DNA from: Polytrichum commune | Taxonomy: Eukaryota; Streptophyta; Polytrichopsida; Polytrichales; Polytrichaceae | Assembly (NCBI GenBank): GCA_950295325.1 | Contig: OX485804.1 | Span: 7,440,001 to 7,504,000 of the forward strand | Direction of reading: 5' to 3' | DNA: 64,000 bases | In this document: positions 45,426-58,340 of the stretch, piece after piece | How the letters are laid out: each line of letters starts with the position of its first letter | How positions within the stretch are numbered: position 1 is the stretch's first letter | Notes under the pieces: model-generated | What the model was told of the DNA's origin: nothing | What the model saw: the letters and a program-made list of their open reading frames with translations, nothing else | Database searches by the model: none | Program-made: the position numbers and the translations under genes

Positions 45426-46829
45426 TAGGCTTTGAACGAGTTTTAGGTAAACCGCAAACCGGGTTCCAAAATTATTATTCTCTATTCTCAACGGGACAAA
45501 AATTTGGTTGATCGGAACAAGAGAGAGATTCCTATTGTGGGTGGGCTTTTGGCCTAGACTTCCAAGCCCTAAATATGGGTGAATGAGCCCCTAAAATTAC
45601 ATGCAAAAATCCTCCTAATCAACAAATTGGGGTGCTTTTAATATAGCCATCTCGCTCGCCTAAGCAAGCGGGCCCGAAATCGCCCCCGAGATTACAATAA
45701 ATTACCAACACTTGAAAATAGTTGATGAGTGCCTTTTGGGATTGAGGTGCCATTAAATTGGTCCCTAATTTAATGACAACATGCTTTGAGGAATTTGGGG
45801 TAACTTAACTTCTACTTTAAAAATAAGGGTAAGAGGGCATCCACGTGTGAGACTTTATGACACCCACGAATGCTTAGTCCAACTATTTTTTTCCACACCT
45901 GCCCGCTGCCCGTGTAGTGACATTTGGGCCAACCCTTTTAACTTCACTCAATATGATGTTTAGTGTCACTTACTGTTGGTGGTTACACAGTGGTATATAA
46001 ATTATACCCCATTCATGTGATTTTTTAACCAAATAAAGTTGTTAATGTCCAAACAACCAATTTGACATTTGTTGGTAAAATATGAGATGTATAGTAAATA
46101 AATGTAGCATTGTGTTATTCCAAGTAGTTAGTGACATTAAATATAATATTAAGTGTGGGTTGGCTACACAAAATAGTCCTAACATTGTGGGCCACAATAG
46201 CTTTCTAGAGCCCACACTAATTACCAAAATGAGGGCTTTGTGGGCTACATTGTTTACTGATCCATGCTAAACTTCTAGTAGAGAATTAGTGTCAGTCACA
46301 TAAATTGTCTTTCTGAAAGATGAATGTGGATGACTTTTCTCATTTGTGTGCTACTTTTGGTGCTATTTTACTATTTAATCTCATGTAAAGTGTTGGTCGA
46401 AAGCCGTAAGAAAGTGTGAGGGGAAGACCCTAGGTCTTGGACCCACATTTTTTTCCACCCCAAGTAGACAATTAGAGTCGCACATGCTAATTTTCCAACC
46501 ATATTAACAACTATTTAGTATGCTTACCACTCGTTCATGGCACCAAGTTGTTTGGATGTGTCTTATTAAAATTATAACATAGTCAATTGTATACCGTACG
46601 CACTTGCATGTCATTTTTGTCAAAAAGGAAATAAATTATGCTCCTAGGATGCACTTTTTCATTATTATCAAGAATCACGTGCGTTCACGACATACTCCAA
46701 AAAAACCCCTATATACAATTTTTTTTGTAAAATTGAGAAATACATGTAAATTTTTATTGATAGGAACACAAGTGGCAATATGTGTGTGTGTGTGTGTGGA
46801 TATATATATATATATATATATATGAATAT
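45426..46829. other. Intergenic; small R2-like element and microsatellite
   Basis: About 45945-46165 has R2-like inverted ends (ATGATGTTTAGTGTCAC and GACATTAAATATAATATTAA). (TG)n followed by (TA)n runs 46780-46823, immediately before the element at 46830. No gene seen. Confidence 0.5.
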
Positions 46830-47589
46830 GGGGGCATTCACGGTTGAGGTACTACTTTTGGGACAAAGGACTTAAGGACTTTGTCGCATTGATCTTGGTT
46901 TTTATCATGATTTACTATTATTTGATCAATAAATTTTACATAAATAAGTAGATAGTTCATAAGCTTTATCAAGAAAGAGTTTTATTATTATTTAATAATC
47001 ACCCTAAACCCTAAACCCTAAACCCTAGGCCACATTAGTGGCATTTTTTTGCTATTTAGGTGTGCATTGGTGGTCAATTGTTTCCTGTTATGTATCTTGG
47101 TACCTTGGTAAAAGTGTCATGTGTCCATTCATATAAAGTTTTTTGTCCAATTCTAATACTAGACGTTCCTTTTACATGTGGCTGTGAGTATATGTATATT
47201 TGGACATGTTTGGTGCCACATGTAAAGTTGGGCAATTGCTATTCAATACATATTTGGTTCTATTGGTACACACTTGAACAATGAGTGTGAGGAAAAAAAT
47301 TGGGATCGTTTCGATTGATTCTTGTTGTCCTTTTCATTCCTTGATCCTAAGGTGAACAATTAAGACATCACTCTTGAATGTCCTTTAAGGAATCAAAAGG
47401 ATATCTTTGATGACCCTATTCCTTCTAAATTAACTTTGTCAGTGTACTCGATATGGAGTATGAAATGTAGGTATGATCCAAAATATGCTTCACAATACAA
47501 ATCTAAGCATACCAAGCATGTGAAATTATCCAAAAAAGTCCATTTTCCGTTAGACGGCCAAAAGTAGTACCCCAACCGTGAATGGCCCC
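46830..47589. mobile_element. 760-bp TIR element containing telomere-type repeats
   Basis: Inverted ends of about 31 bp: left GGGGGCATTCACGGTTGAGG, right (reverse complement) GGGGCCATTCACGGTTGGGG, both continuing TACTACTTTTGG. Flanks are ATAT on both sides within TA-rich sequence, so the target duplication is ambiguous. The interior is non-coding, with ORFs of at most 74 codons. Ends rich in G at the outer edge fit a non-autonomous DNA transposon of uncertain superfamily. Confidence 0.88.
47002..47027 (-). repeat. Interstitial telomere-type repeat (CCCTAAA)n
   Basis: Three CCCTAAA units followed by CCCTA, the land-plant telomere sequence, located inside the inverted-end element at 46830-47589. 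Such short arrays also act as telo-boxes in plant promoters. Confidence 0.95.
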
Positions 47590-50500
47590 ATATATATATG
47601 AATATATATATTCATGTATTCCTTCATATATACTCTGCAATTCATGTCATAGCAACTATTGCAATTATTGTTTCTGTGGCTACCATCAAATGATCACTAA
47701 GATTGTATGTCTACTTCTTGTTGACGCCTTTTTGATACCAACATAAGCCAATCTCTATGTTTGATGGACGGTCCACCGAGTCAACTGGATCCCAATACTC
47801 CACCCAACAATTAAACTTTCTACACATTTAAAATCAACCCAACAAACCAAACCTTAAATTGGAGTTGTTTTTTTTTGGTCTATATCATTATTTTACAACT
47901 TTAGCTCAAGGTGTGTTCAAAAAACATACACCACAAGCACAACCAAGATAAAACACAATGACGATGCCATACAAGTACAAATGTTGTATATTTTATAAAA
48001 GCCCTCCATACACGTACATAACTATGAGTTATGATTTGTGTAGGATATTGTATACATAGTACGGCAAAGTTCAAATTAATACCTCATTTGTTCACTCACA
48101 TGTACTCGTACATGTTTTATACAGTGCACCCCCTAGGTGTTTATTTAAAATGCTTATTATTGGAGAATTTTTTTTCATGTTTTTTTCATCTCATATTTGT
48201 CAAAGAAATGTCACAAAATAGTAAAGTGTGGTCATTTTTATGAAATGATAAAGTTGATATTGGACCACATAGGGTAATTTGGTTTACCTTAATTAGCAAA
48301 TTGTTAGTGCAGGTCATGAGATAGATGCACCTTCAATTTCAACACACTAGTCTAAATGGTTTCTAACGTGTATGTACATTTTCCAAGTATGAAAAATAAA
48401 AATATGGAAGGAACCCATTTGAGAAAACTTACGAGCAACACTTTAAATTATATTCATCTTGACTCCAAAAATTGCAAGCTCGATGCTCATGCTCAATGTG
48501 CTCTTGTATTTTTTTCCATCTTATTCCAAGACTCCTTTGTATATGCTTACTTTAAAAAAAAAATCATTGTTATAAGTTTGTCTACCTTCGTTGGCATAGC
48601 TCAATATTTAAAAATAAGACCAACATATTGTGCACCAAGTTTATGACCAGATCAACAATTAGGTATCTAGGGCGCATACAGTCGTCGAGGTTGTTAAATA
48701 AGCCGTTGTGAATTTGTTGTTGATGAAAGAAGAAAGAGACACGTCTTCATAATTGCAAGAATTTCTACAAGCATATGAGACTCAAGCAACATGTCTTATG
48801 TTGATGAAAACAATCATGCGTCACTAAAAGAAATTTGTAAGTCTACCACTGCAGTACATTTACTATTTCTTTCACCGACGCATGACGAGTTGTTCAAATC
48901 TCATGTGCTTGTCGTGTACTTTCATTCGAGCCCTCAACCCAATTCACGAGGAGCCATTCGAGCCAAGAATCGCATTTTTTAGGTGGGGGTACATGTGCCC
49001 CTTCCTTTGTAAGGGAGGATGGCCATTCGTACCATGAAACGTATAAGACCAAAAGGACTTGGCTTGGGCTTCGTGGCATTAGGTGAACTCATCCATTGTG
49101 GATGCGATGACTCTAGTGAAAATACAAACGCTCTATAGGTTGAGGATAGGTTCATTCAAATTGAACCCCACCTGGTCTAATTTGAGATTCTTGAGACCTT
49201 TCCAAAAGGGACATCAAATTATATAGAATATTTTCATCGTGTGAAACAATCAGTTGTTTTTGCCCACCAGTGGATGAGATTCCTTAGCCATCATGAAGCT
49301 ACAGGTGGAGATCATTCACCTATTCCAACATGTAGCAAAAGGACTTTCACAACGCCACACAACTCCAAAAGCCAACACAAAACCAAAATCTCCAACTTCA
49401 CACCTAATATTGTGGGCTAAAATTTAACATGATTAAAAAAAAACTACCGTTTTCCATTGTATTTCATGTGTGGCTGAAGCCCATGGTAATTTACAAAATA
49501 ATAATAATCAAATAGAAAGTGATAAAATAATTTTTCTAATAATTGTGTTTTATGTTGATTTTATATTCTCCAACCCAAAAAAATTGTGTTTGATTTTTTT
49601 GTAAACATTGATTCCATATTCCTAGAGTTTGAACACATGATATTGCACGCTTACAAACTGACGTGGACCAAGAAAAGTTACATTGACCAAAAATATCACG
49701 GTATTTCAAAAGTAAAGTGGGGCCACACTAATATAGGTGTGGAAAGTGTACATGATCAATCATCACAACAAGTTATTCTTCTTCTTCTTCCTCTTTTTTT
49801 TAATCTTTTTAATCTTTTTAATCTTTTTAATCTTTTTTTTCACCAAAATCAACGGTGAGTGTACATCGGAGGTTCATGTATGAACAAACAATCGACATGT
49901 CAGTACTCATTTACAACATGATATGATAAGAATGCATTGTCACTGCCACAAAAAAGGGCCTTGACCGGGGTGAAGTCCAACATTGTAACCTCCAAATTAC
50001 CTTGTTAAATTATGTTCTTTTTTTCTTTATAGTTTATCTTCTATCCTTACAAGGTACTACTTCATGATGGGTTGGTTATGACCTCTATTTCAACCCCTTA
50101 GAGGCACCTAGTAGTAGCACTAGGGCATTGGGCTTCTCGAATACATTTGAAACCTAGAAGTATTGTATAGAGACGTAAGCCTTACGTGGTCACTCACTTG
50201 ATTGTTACATGGCCAAGATTATCGTTAAAATGGACACCTAAAACACACAATGAGATTGGACTACACAAATTTGTCACACAATGTTCGCGTGCGAAGATTA
50301 ATCAACAATGCCAAAAATCAATTGCTCAGTACATAATATTATTTCACAAGGATAGAGAGTTCCATCGTGGTTTATATGGGCCAATGAAGCTCGACAATTG
50401 TTGTGTTCAGTGTTGTGGGTTCAAACAATCTTAGATTGAATCTACAATTTGTGGTGGGCAGTTCGTGAATAAGAGAGCACGATTATGTACAATCTCCCGA

Positions 50501-51516
50501 CCCCATGGAACTACCGGATGTTGTTGAATAATGTTATGTGTAGTCACCAAATGGTTGAAGGGGGTCATCACGAAGTATTGTTTAGTGCTACTTTGTCACC
50601 TTCCAAGATGCTAAATAAAGGGTCCTAGACACGCTAAACTAATCACTTTTGGTGGTAGTCCTACTAGACTTGTGTACTAAGAGGACCCGCTAGATTCGAC
50701 CATTTCATTGATGATGTCAGATTAACTTTGGCTAGGTCCCAACCCCATTGAACATTTCAAACCAACTGAAGAATGTTATGTATGTAGGTACACACAATAT
50801 TTAACCAGTACAAGCTTGATCACGATGCTCGCAGTTGGAGGGCTTATGTGGCCACTTACATTAAAAATATATATATATATATGTATGTTCAGACCTCTTA
50901 TAAGTTTAGCATCTCAACCCCAACTCTAGAACTTGAAATGACAATCAATACAATTTTGAAGTTGTGCTATATTCATAACATTAAAAAATCCACACTTCAC
51001 ATAAAGAATGTCATTTTTATCAAATTTATTTCAAATACCTTTATGTGCATTATCGTGTATGACAAGTTTTCAATGTAACAAGCTATTTTGGGAAATGAGT
51101 ACATGGAGCTCATTCATATAATAAAAATTTCAACCTTGTAAATATGATACATATAACTTTGCATCTACAAGTGTACGTCACAAAATCCACATGTGAAATT
51201 TGCAACTTACACTTGATAGATGACTTTGAAAGTGCAGGTAAAATCATAACAAAACAACGAAAGGTGTCACTTCTATTATCCCTTGGATAAAGAAGGGTGA
51301 AAAGATATGGGATTTTTACTTCACTCACTTCTATGGAACCAATATGATGATATAAATATCCGTAAATACATTAAATTACAAATAGAAAGTAATAATTTAT
51401 TTATATATGAATTAGATCAGTGTTTTTTTCATTACATGTATTTGGATACTTATAGAATTATGTAATAAAAATGAGAACTTGTTTGATGTTAATTTAAACC
51501 CTTATATGCAAGTCCA
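47590..51516. other. Intergenic, AT-rich, no gene seen
   Basis: Contains a 9-bp minisatellite (TAATCTTTT, four units, 49801-49836), an ATATATATGAATATATATATTCAT palindrome region near 47590, and (TA)n at 50867-50882. Short ORFs lack domains. Confidence 0.5.
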
Positions 51517-51894
51517 CCACACTAAATATGATGTTTAGTGTCACCAATTCTATTTGTCTTGCTCAATACTAATTGCAAGTTGTGGTATAGTGTCACCAAT
51601 ACTAAATGTTAACCCAACAATATTTGACATTCCTCGTAATTTTTTGGGGGCATTATAGATTTGCAGTGGTGCAATTACTGTCACTTACTAAGTGTTTTTT
51701 CATCCGTATTTCAATCATCCATGACAATATTTCATCACAAGTTGGTGACAAGAGAAGGTCGGGTTTTGGCCAATGGATGAACTCATCCATCGTCCATGAC
51801 AATATTTGTTCATTTATTCATAAAATTTGTCATCCAAAAAGTTACCATAGTGGTATTAAATACCATATGACACTAAATACCATATTTAGTGTGG
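51517..51894 (+). mobile_element. R2 family element with 26-bp inverted ends
   Basis: The left end begins CCACACTAAATATGATG and the right end (reverse complement) CCACACTAAATATGGTA; over 26 bp I see two mismatches. The end itself is nearly palindromic. Length 378 bp, non-coding. It is the best-bounded member of a family present at 20935-21420, 39080-39430, 40385-40760, 43250-43660 and 58736-59146. CACTA near the end recalls CACTA transposons, but no 3-bp duplication is clear. Confidence 0.8.
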
Positions 51895-53782
51895 CTCTAC
51901 CTATGCAACTCACTCGCAACTAAGGGCGTGTTTACACCACAATGTTCATGGAAAATATTGTGGGCCACATTATAAACGAGGAAACCAACACAAAAATCTG
52001 AGGACAATTTTGTGGGTGCATACTGTATTCCAGCCCATAGTATATATAACATTGGAGGTCTATGTTGTAGGTTACAATATTTCTATTGGATGGAAAATAA
52101 TGTGGATTTGTGTGATTTTGTGACAAAGTGAGAATTTGGCTTATATGTGTCCTACCTCAGATGCTCCCAATCTAAGATCCTAATATTTGACATTATTTCT
52201 AGAATTAGATTTCAAGAAATTTGAGAACCATCATTTTAAAATACCACGTCAAATTCTATTATTTTGAAAATAGGATTTCCTTAAGTTTTTGAGGTTTACA
52301 AAATAAATATAGTTTCCATCAAAGTTGCCTAGATTGGATGGGCATGTGAAAACTTTGATGCAAAAAAACATCCCTTGAGTATAAGATTCCACACTATTTT
52401 GACATGACGGTTTATATTGTGGGCCACACTAAAGTGCATCGAAGGGGAAGTCACACTATAAGTCTGCCACATTATATACTATAGACAGTGTAGTGACGAA
52501 GGACCATGATAACTGCTTATAAATCCCCTCATTGGTTGAGAAACGAGTGACGGTTCCACTTTCCTATACACAAAGTCACCATGAATCAAATTGGTCGTGT
52601 TTGAAAATGAATGAGAAAATGACCTCAAATCCTAAGTGTCCAAAAGCGGATAATGTTTGGTGGTCACCTAGATTTTGCAGCAAGACATGCCCATTTTTGT
52701 GGCCTCAGCATAAAATGAAAGTGACTGCTAAAATTCTTAGTAACGTATAAATTCTGTAGCCATTTAACACACATGTAATATTCTTGAGCAGTCATATAGG
52801 TGTGCTTAAAATAGTGAGTGATTAAGCTTATGTCGAGCATCAAACACTATATCAACCAATGCGTCATTGTATTGATCCTTTCAATAATACTATATAAATG
52901 TTTGTTTTAGGACCATGTCAAAGTTCCAGTTCTTTTTTTATGTTTTCGTTTTTTAATACGAGTAGGTCTACATGTTGTTTGCGCAATGCACAATGAAGAA
53001 TGTCATGTAGCTTTTTCTTTTATCAATCCAAATTTGAAGCTAGCACTGGTGGGATGTAATTTATTTTTCCTAAAGATTGGAGTTAGATCATAAAGGGACC
53101 GCTAATACGGTAGAAGTGTCGACCGTGATACATGCCACACGTGTGATGTTTGATATGGAGTTAGTGTGACCCACCAACTATAGTATTCCATTGATTTTTT
53201 TACCTTCATTTTTTGAATTTTCGTTATTCAGAAAACTAACACCACCTATTTATACTCGGTGTAATCTAACCTCATGAATTCTTTCTCTCTTTTTTTGGTT
53301 TTTTTAAGGCAAAAACTACATCAACTTGAATTCAACTCCCACTCAAACCCACTTTGCGCTTGGAAAGTGGGTGTTTGAATGAGACGCGTTGAAGTTACCA
53401 AGTTCACTTTGGGAGGCTTGGATCCATTATTTGTGTGAGAGGGTGAGGTGGCTATTATGACACCAAATGAATGTTCGTGTGGCTCCAAATTACCACGCGT
53501 AATTTCATCTGGCTCCACAACATTGATTTTGCTTCCTTGTCATTATGGGTTATTTGCCCAATTATCTTCTCGGCTATAATTCTACCATCATCATCCCCCT
53601 CCTCCTCCGCCTTTTGTATCATTCTAACTTGCAATCAATGGAGTTTATAATGCTTTCAAATTTACCGTGTCTCCGGTACCGCCTACGCTCACGGCTTGAG
53701 TTTCCCCTTTCAATAATGCACAAGGAATGCTACGAATGCAAAGCATGTCTCGTCTTCACCCTCACACGGTTTTGAAACTTGG
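51895..53782. other. Intergenic, no gene seen
   Basis: Begins with GGGCGTGTTTACACCAC at 51924, similar to the left ends of the elements at 15561 and 63074, but I could not find the matching right end. Otherwise AT-rich with short ORFs. Confidence 0.45.
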
Positions 53783-54283
53783 GGCCACTTCACACACGAG
53801 CCAAGAGCCGTGACCATGAAGTTGTGAGAGCCCAAAAGAAAGTGTCCAAAGGCCGTCGTCCCAACACACCTCCAAAATCATGTAGTGTGGTCACGGACCC
53901 TCAAAGTGTAGTGTGAAGTCATATGTGACTAGGCCCTCAACCAAATGTTATTTTAATGAAATTTTATTCATGTGGGTACTCACACATGTCAAAATAGAAT
54001 AAATCTACAGTTGTGAGTGTTTGGAGTGCCGTGGTCTCCTGGTTTTGTGTTAGGCCTACCTCCAAGAGGTGGTATTTGAAATGAATCCAAGTGACCATGA
54101 AACATGATCCATGCCATGTAGGAATCCATATCGACTTTACATCCATCTTGCATTCACTTATATACTTTGTTGGTCCCTCAACCTTAGTGTGAAGTGAACT
54201 TGGACCGGCTCCGCCTTTTATCACCAATGAGAGCGCTTGAAGTACAATGAACTCGGGCTCTTAGTCTCGTGTGTGAAGTGGCC
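53783..54283 (+). mobile_element. TIR element family 'GGCCACTTC', copy 3
   Basis: A 501-bp element with near-perfect inverted ends, left GGCCACTTCACACACGAG, right (reverse complement) GGCCACTTCACACACGAG. Internal landmarks match copy 1: CCAAAGGCCGTC, ACACCTCCAAAA, CATGTAGTGTGGT and CTCCAAGAGGTGG. AACTT occurs just outside both ends (53776-53780 and 54286-54290), a possible 5-bp duplication if the ends extend two bases. Confidence 0.9.
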
Positions 54284-54294
54284 TTAACTTACTA

Positions 54295-54425
54295 GGTAGC
54301 CAACAAGAGAGCCGAGAGGCAATTTTCACATACAAGCGTACCTCTCATCCATCCAACATTAAAAACTCGACCCCTTCTAGGTTTGTGGCTTACTTCCAAT
54401 TCATCTCAAATGACTTCAATTGGAC
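54295..54425 (-). repeat. Repeat R4 copy (reverse)
   Basis: ACCTCTCATCCATCCAAC, TAGGTTTGT and CATCTCAAATGACTTCAA are the reverse complement of the R4 landmarks at 17160-17240. Confidence 0.7.
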
Positions 54426-57400
54426 TAATGTCCTCCCTCTTTAACTTGACATGTTCAATCGCACAAGAAAATTGTCGTATTATCTTATAGTTGTATTCGA
54501 TAATATGGCATTTTGGCTTCAAATGTCGTATTGTCGATGGTTTTTTTTAAAAGAAATTTCAAAATAAAATGTCCTATTTCAATGTGAAATGTCAACTTGT
54601 ATACACAATGAAGATACATAAGTATGAATGAACATTTATTTCATATTATTGAAGAGGTACACTCACAACGTCACACAATATGGATTTAAAGAAAAAACTA
54701 GAGTCCCATCCCGATGTCTTCACCATATCATGCATTATGAAAGTTGAATCTATTGTATGTGACAATGTTTGTTGATGTTGGAAATTGAGATCTTGTTCAA
54801 TTTATTCGTAAAGGATTGCATGTTCACCACATCTAAAAGTCAAAGCTCTGAAGGATGCTTCGTTGCAAAATTTGATAGTAATTGGGCATACTCAAGGGTT
54901 TGAGGAAGCTTGACTATTGGTGATGATTGGCCATCCACACCATTCCCCTTCATTGGCTCTTTATTGAAATCTAGTATTCATTGCCAATGTATTGCTAAAA
55001 ACCAACATTTGACATTACAATAACCTCGACATGGCCATTGCCTTGGTGGTGAGAATCTCGTGTTTGTAGTAGTCTAGTATGCCTTGTACAATCATTCACA
55101 AGATGAGAATGAGCACGCAAACATAGAAATTTCTAAATTCTAAAGAACAATTGTGAGTGAAGACACATACCCTGTCACCATAAGTCGTTGGTATTTTCAC
55201 AACCAAAAAACACACATGTGTATGTTTTGCCATGTTAAATATAAACTTCAAATCCTCATAAAACCTAGCTTTGGATTTGTCGGTTGCTCCACTAGCGCAA
55301 CAATGAACCTTAAACAATACATGGCATATTCCTTGTCCCTACTTCCTAAGGATACAATGGTAGCAACAATCCTCCTAAGCAATTTGCATCCCTGTCACCT
55401 CATATTGATTCACTCGATTACAATGCTCACCACATCCCATATCCATAATTCGGTCTGAACAACTACAATCCTTAAACCTTTCCACCTCCACCCAAATGCA
55501 AAAGATTCCAAAGTGGTAGCATATGGTTCTGGAACCAAAGCTTTTCAAAAAGTAACTTAATTCACCAATAGATTCACTATGTACTTGGAAAAACTACCCG
55601 ATCCCAAGGCATATCCTTAGTGTGGGGCCTTAAAATGTCATATTACGAGTGTCGTAGTTGTAATCTGGATGCTTATATTATAAGTTTTGGTCAACAAGTA
55701 ATGTATCATATGATTGAGGTGTTGCATTATCAAGATGAGATTATAATTAAGGATCTTTGAAGCTAATCTTGGTGTCAAGTAAACTCAAAAAGGTAACCTC
55801 TACATTTCCACTACAATCTGGTGGGCGAGCGGCCTATATAGAAACCAACCCTTAGAATTATAGCGGTGGAGGCTACATCATTAATTGCTACTACATAGGT
55901 AATATCTTAATCCAAAGATGTGTAAGAGAACAATGTGTGTGCATGTTAATATCAATGAAAGTAAATCATGTAAAGGCTAATAAAAAGCACAAAGTGTTAT
56001 GAAATGAAGATTTTCTAACATTGAAGAGGTTTGACATGAATAGAGGGCTCTTTATTTTGTGCATCAAAACATAGTGCACTTCTTTTTATCCCTCTAAATC
56101 TACATTGACCAATATAGATGACATCATGGTGGAATGTGAAGATGGCCATCATGTATATGTCCCCCCTAAAGTAAAGTATATGCGGTGGAGGCAACGCCAT
56201 CAAACACGAGGAGGATGTATATGTTTTCCACCATGGAAAGAGCATCGAGTGGAATTGTAAATAATGTATACGACATGTTTGTCATTGGAATGAAAACTAT
56301 CATGTAAGCTAGAGGTAAACATCATAAAAAAGATTGTGTCCTTGTGTCCTTGTGTCTACAAATATAAAGAAAACTTTAGATTCCTCCATAATGACTACAA
56401 TTATTTGCTTCAAAATTCCATAACAATACTCAATCTCGCACCATATTTAAGAGGGGCCGAGAATTATTTATGACTCATTCCACACATATGTTGGCTATCA
56501 CCACTCACACAACATAGTGTCAACTTGAACACTGTTCACAAGATCAAGCTAATATGTTTTCTCTGGCATGACCAATGCAACACAAACAATGTTTAAATGA
56601 ACAGTGTCAGTGTCAATATGTAGTGCATTTTATGAATAGCGTCGGCATGACACATGTAATGTGTGAATGATGTTGGCTCAAATTTGGTAAGCGAGTGCAC
56701 AATGCTTGCTAAGTAGTAAAAAATGTGTCATTGTTAAAAAATAAAAATAAAAAGACAATTCTTATTGTTTTGATGAGAAATTTCTTATGATTGACCAATA
56801 CCATACGAAAATCTAAGCCTAGTATAATCTTTACGCAACCATAAATTCAAAATCCCATCCAAAAGAACTATGACAAGACAAAAGAAATTAAACAAACTAA
56901 ATGTAAGGTAGACATACCTCAAATGGCTATCCTTTTTTTTATTGTTCATTACTAAATAAAACTATGATTAAAATTGGGTTGATTAGTAAATGTGGATGCA
57001 AAAGCCAATTTCTTTCTAAACCAAATTTGGAACTGCCTCAAATTGATATGAATTTCCAAAGGTGACAACCAAGATGCATTAACTTGATCACATAGAACCC
57101 CCTCCCTCCCCCCAAAGTATGTTGACTATTGAATCTAGATTGGTCAACAAGTTTTGAGCATGTACTCTAATCGCTTCTAAAAACATGGGTATTTGATTTG
57201 CATTCTTAGATCCACACCGCACCACAAACCACTCAAATACACGTGCCCATTTCATAGAAGCAATTGAAATGGACCCGCTTTAGCTTCCTTTTGAAAACTA
57301 TTGCTAAAATTTAACCAATAAACTTATCCTTTCAAGGGTCAACTCAACTTATATAATTCCGTGTCTCACTTTGCCATGGTTATGTTGAGGTGTTGGTTCC

Positions 57401-58340
57401 TCAAGGGGGCAATAGTAGATAACTGACCCCCTATAGGTTGGTTGCTTATTCATCCTAGTCGAAGCTCCCAAATCTAACTCGGGGCCTCGCCCTAATTTAA
57501 GGGTTATATTGACTTTGAATAGCCACATCCGGGGCTCGGCAACATTAATCAACGTTGTTTCACCCTCGGTAAGTCGGCGGTGCAAGTGTGAACATTCACC
57601 CCAAATAAAGGGCAAAAAACTCGGGATAAAACAACACGAGATCCCCGGATTCCTCCATCATATTGTTCTTCCGCCGCAATACGTACTACTCCGGTGGTCA
57701 ATTTCCTCCCAATATTAGAACCTACAAAATAGAATAATGAGATACATATGCCACCCCCGCATTGACTTTCTAAGTAGAGGCACTAACTTATTGGGCCCTT
57801 TGACTTGCATCGGCGCGGAGGGGGGGACCCAACTACTACACTAGTTTATTGTATTTGGTGTCATCAATTCTTTTTGGTGTGTTCAATAGTGTTTTCAACT
57901 TTCACGTATGGCACTGAAATTTGATGAGGGGGTTTGAAAAACTCTCATTGGAAGACTTTTGAGAAGGGCGTGAAGATGTATATGATGTCTTGTGTCAAAA
58001 TACATTTTTCAACAGCCTATAATATTTGGTTGGTTGAATTTGGAGAATTCCCCATAGAATTTCATGCTCTTTAAGCTCGTGATGGGTTTTCAACATCAGC
58101 TTGCTCACCTACCCTCCCCTTGGGTAGTTAGTCAAGCAACTTGACTCTCCGGACACCTAGCTGAACAAAGATTTAACACTTGGCACAAATTGACAACCAC
58201 GTGGAAGGCATCATGGGATCTCTATCTCATTGTGAAACCCACGACAATTAAAAATTAAAATTCGCATTAGTTGATATCAAGGAGGTGTTCCTTGCTAAAG
58301 TGTGGATTTGTTTCCATCTCTCGTGGAATATACTAGATTA
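54426..58340. other. Intergenic, AT-rich; one R1 core
   Basis: R1 core (forward) at about 57115-57260 (GAATCTAGATTGGTCAACAA, TTTTGAGCATG, CACCACAAACCACTCAAATA). No gene-like ORF or bounded element. A GC-richer patch at 57380-57840 holds only short domain-free ORFs. Confidence 0.5.

Noticed and set aside
47002-47027. Chromosome end or fusion point
   Set aside because: Only three and a half units, located inside a well-bounded inverted-end element with similar AT-rich intergenic DNA on both sides.
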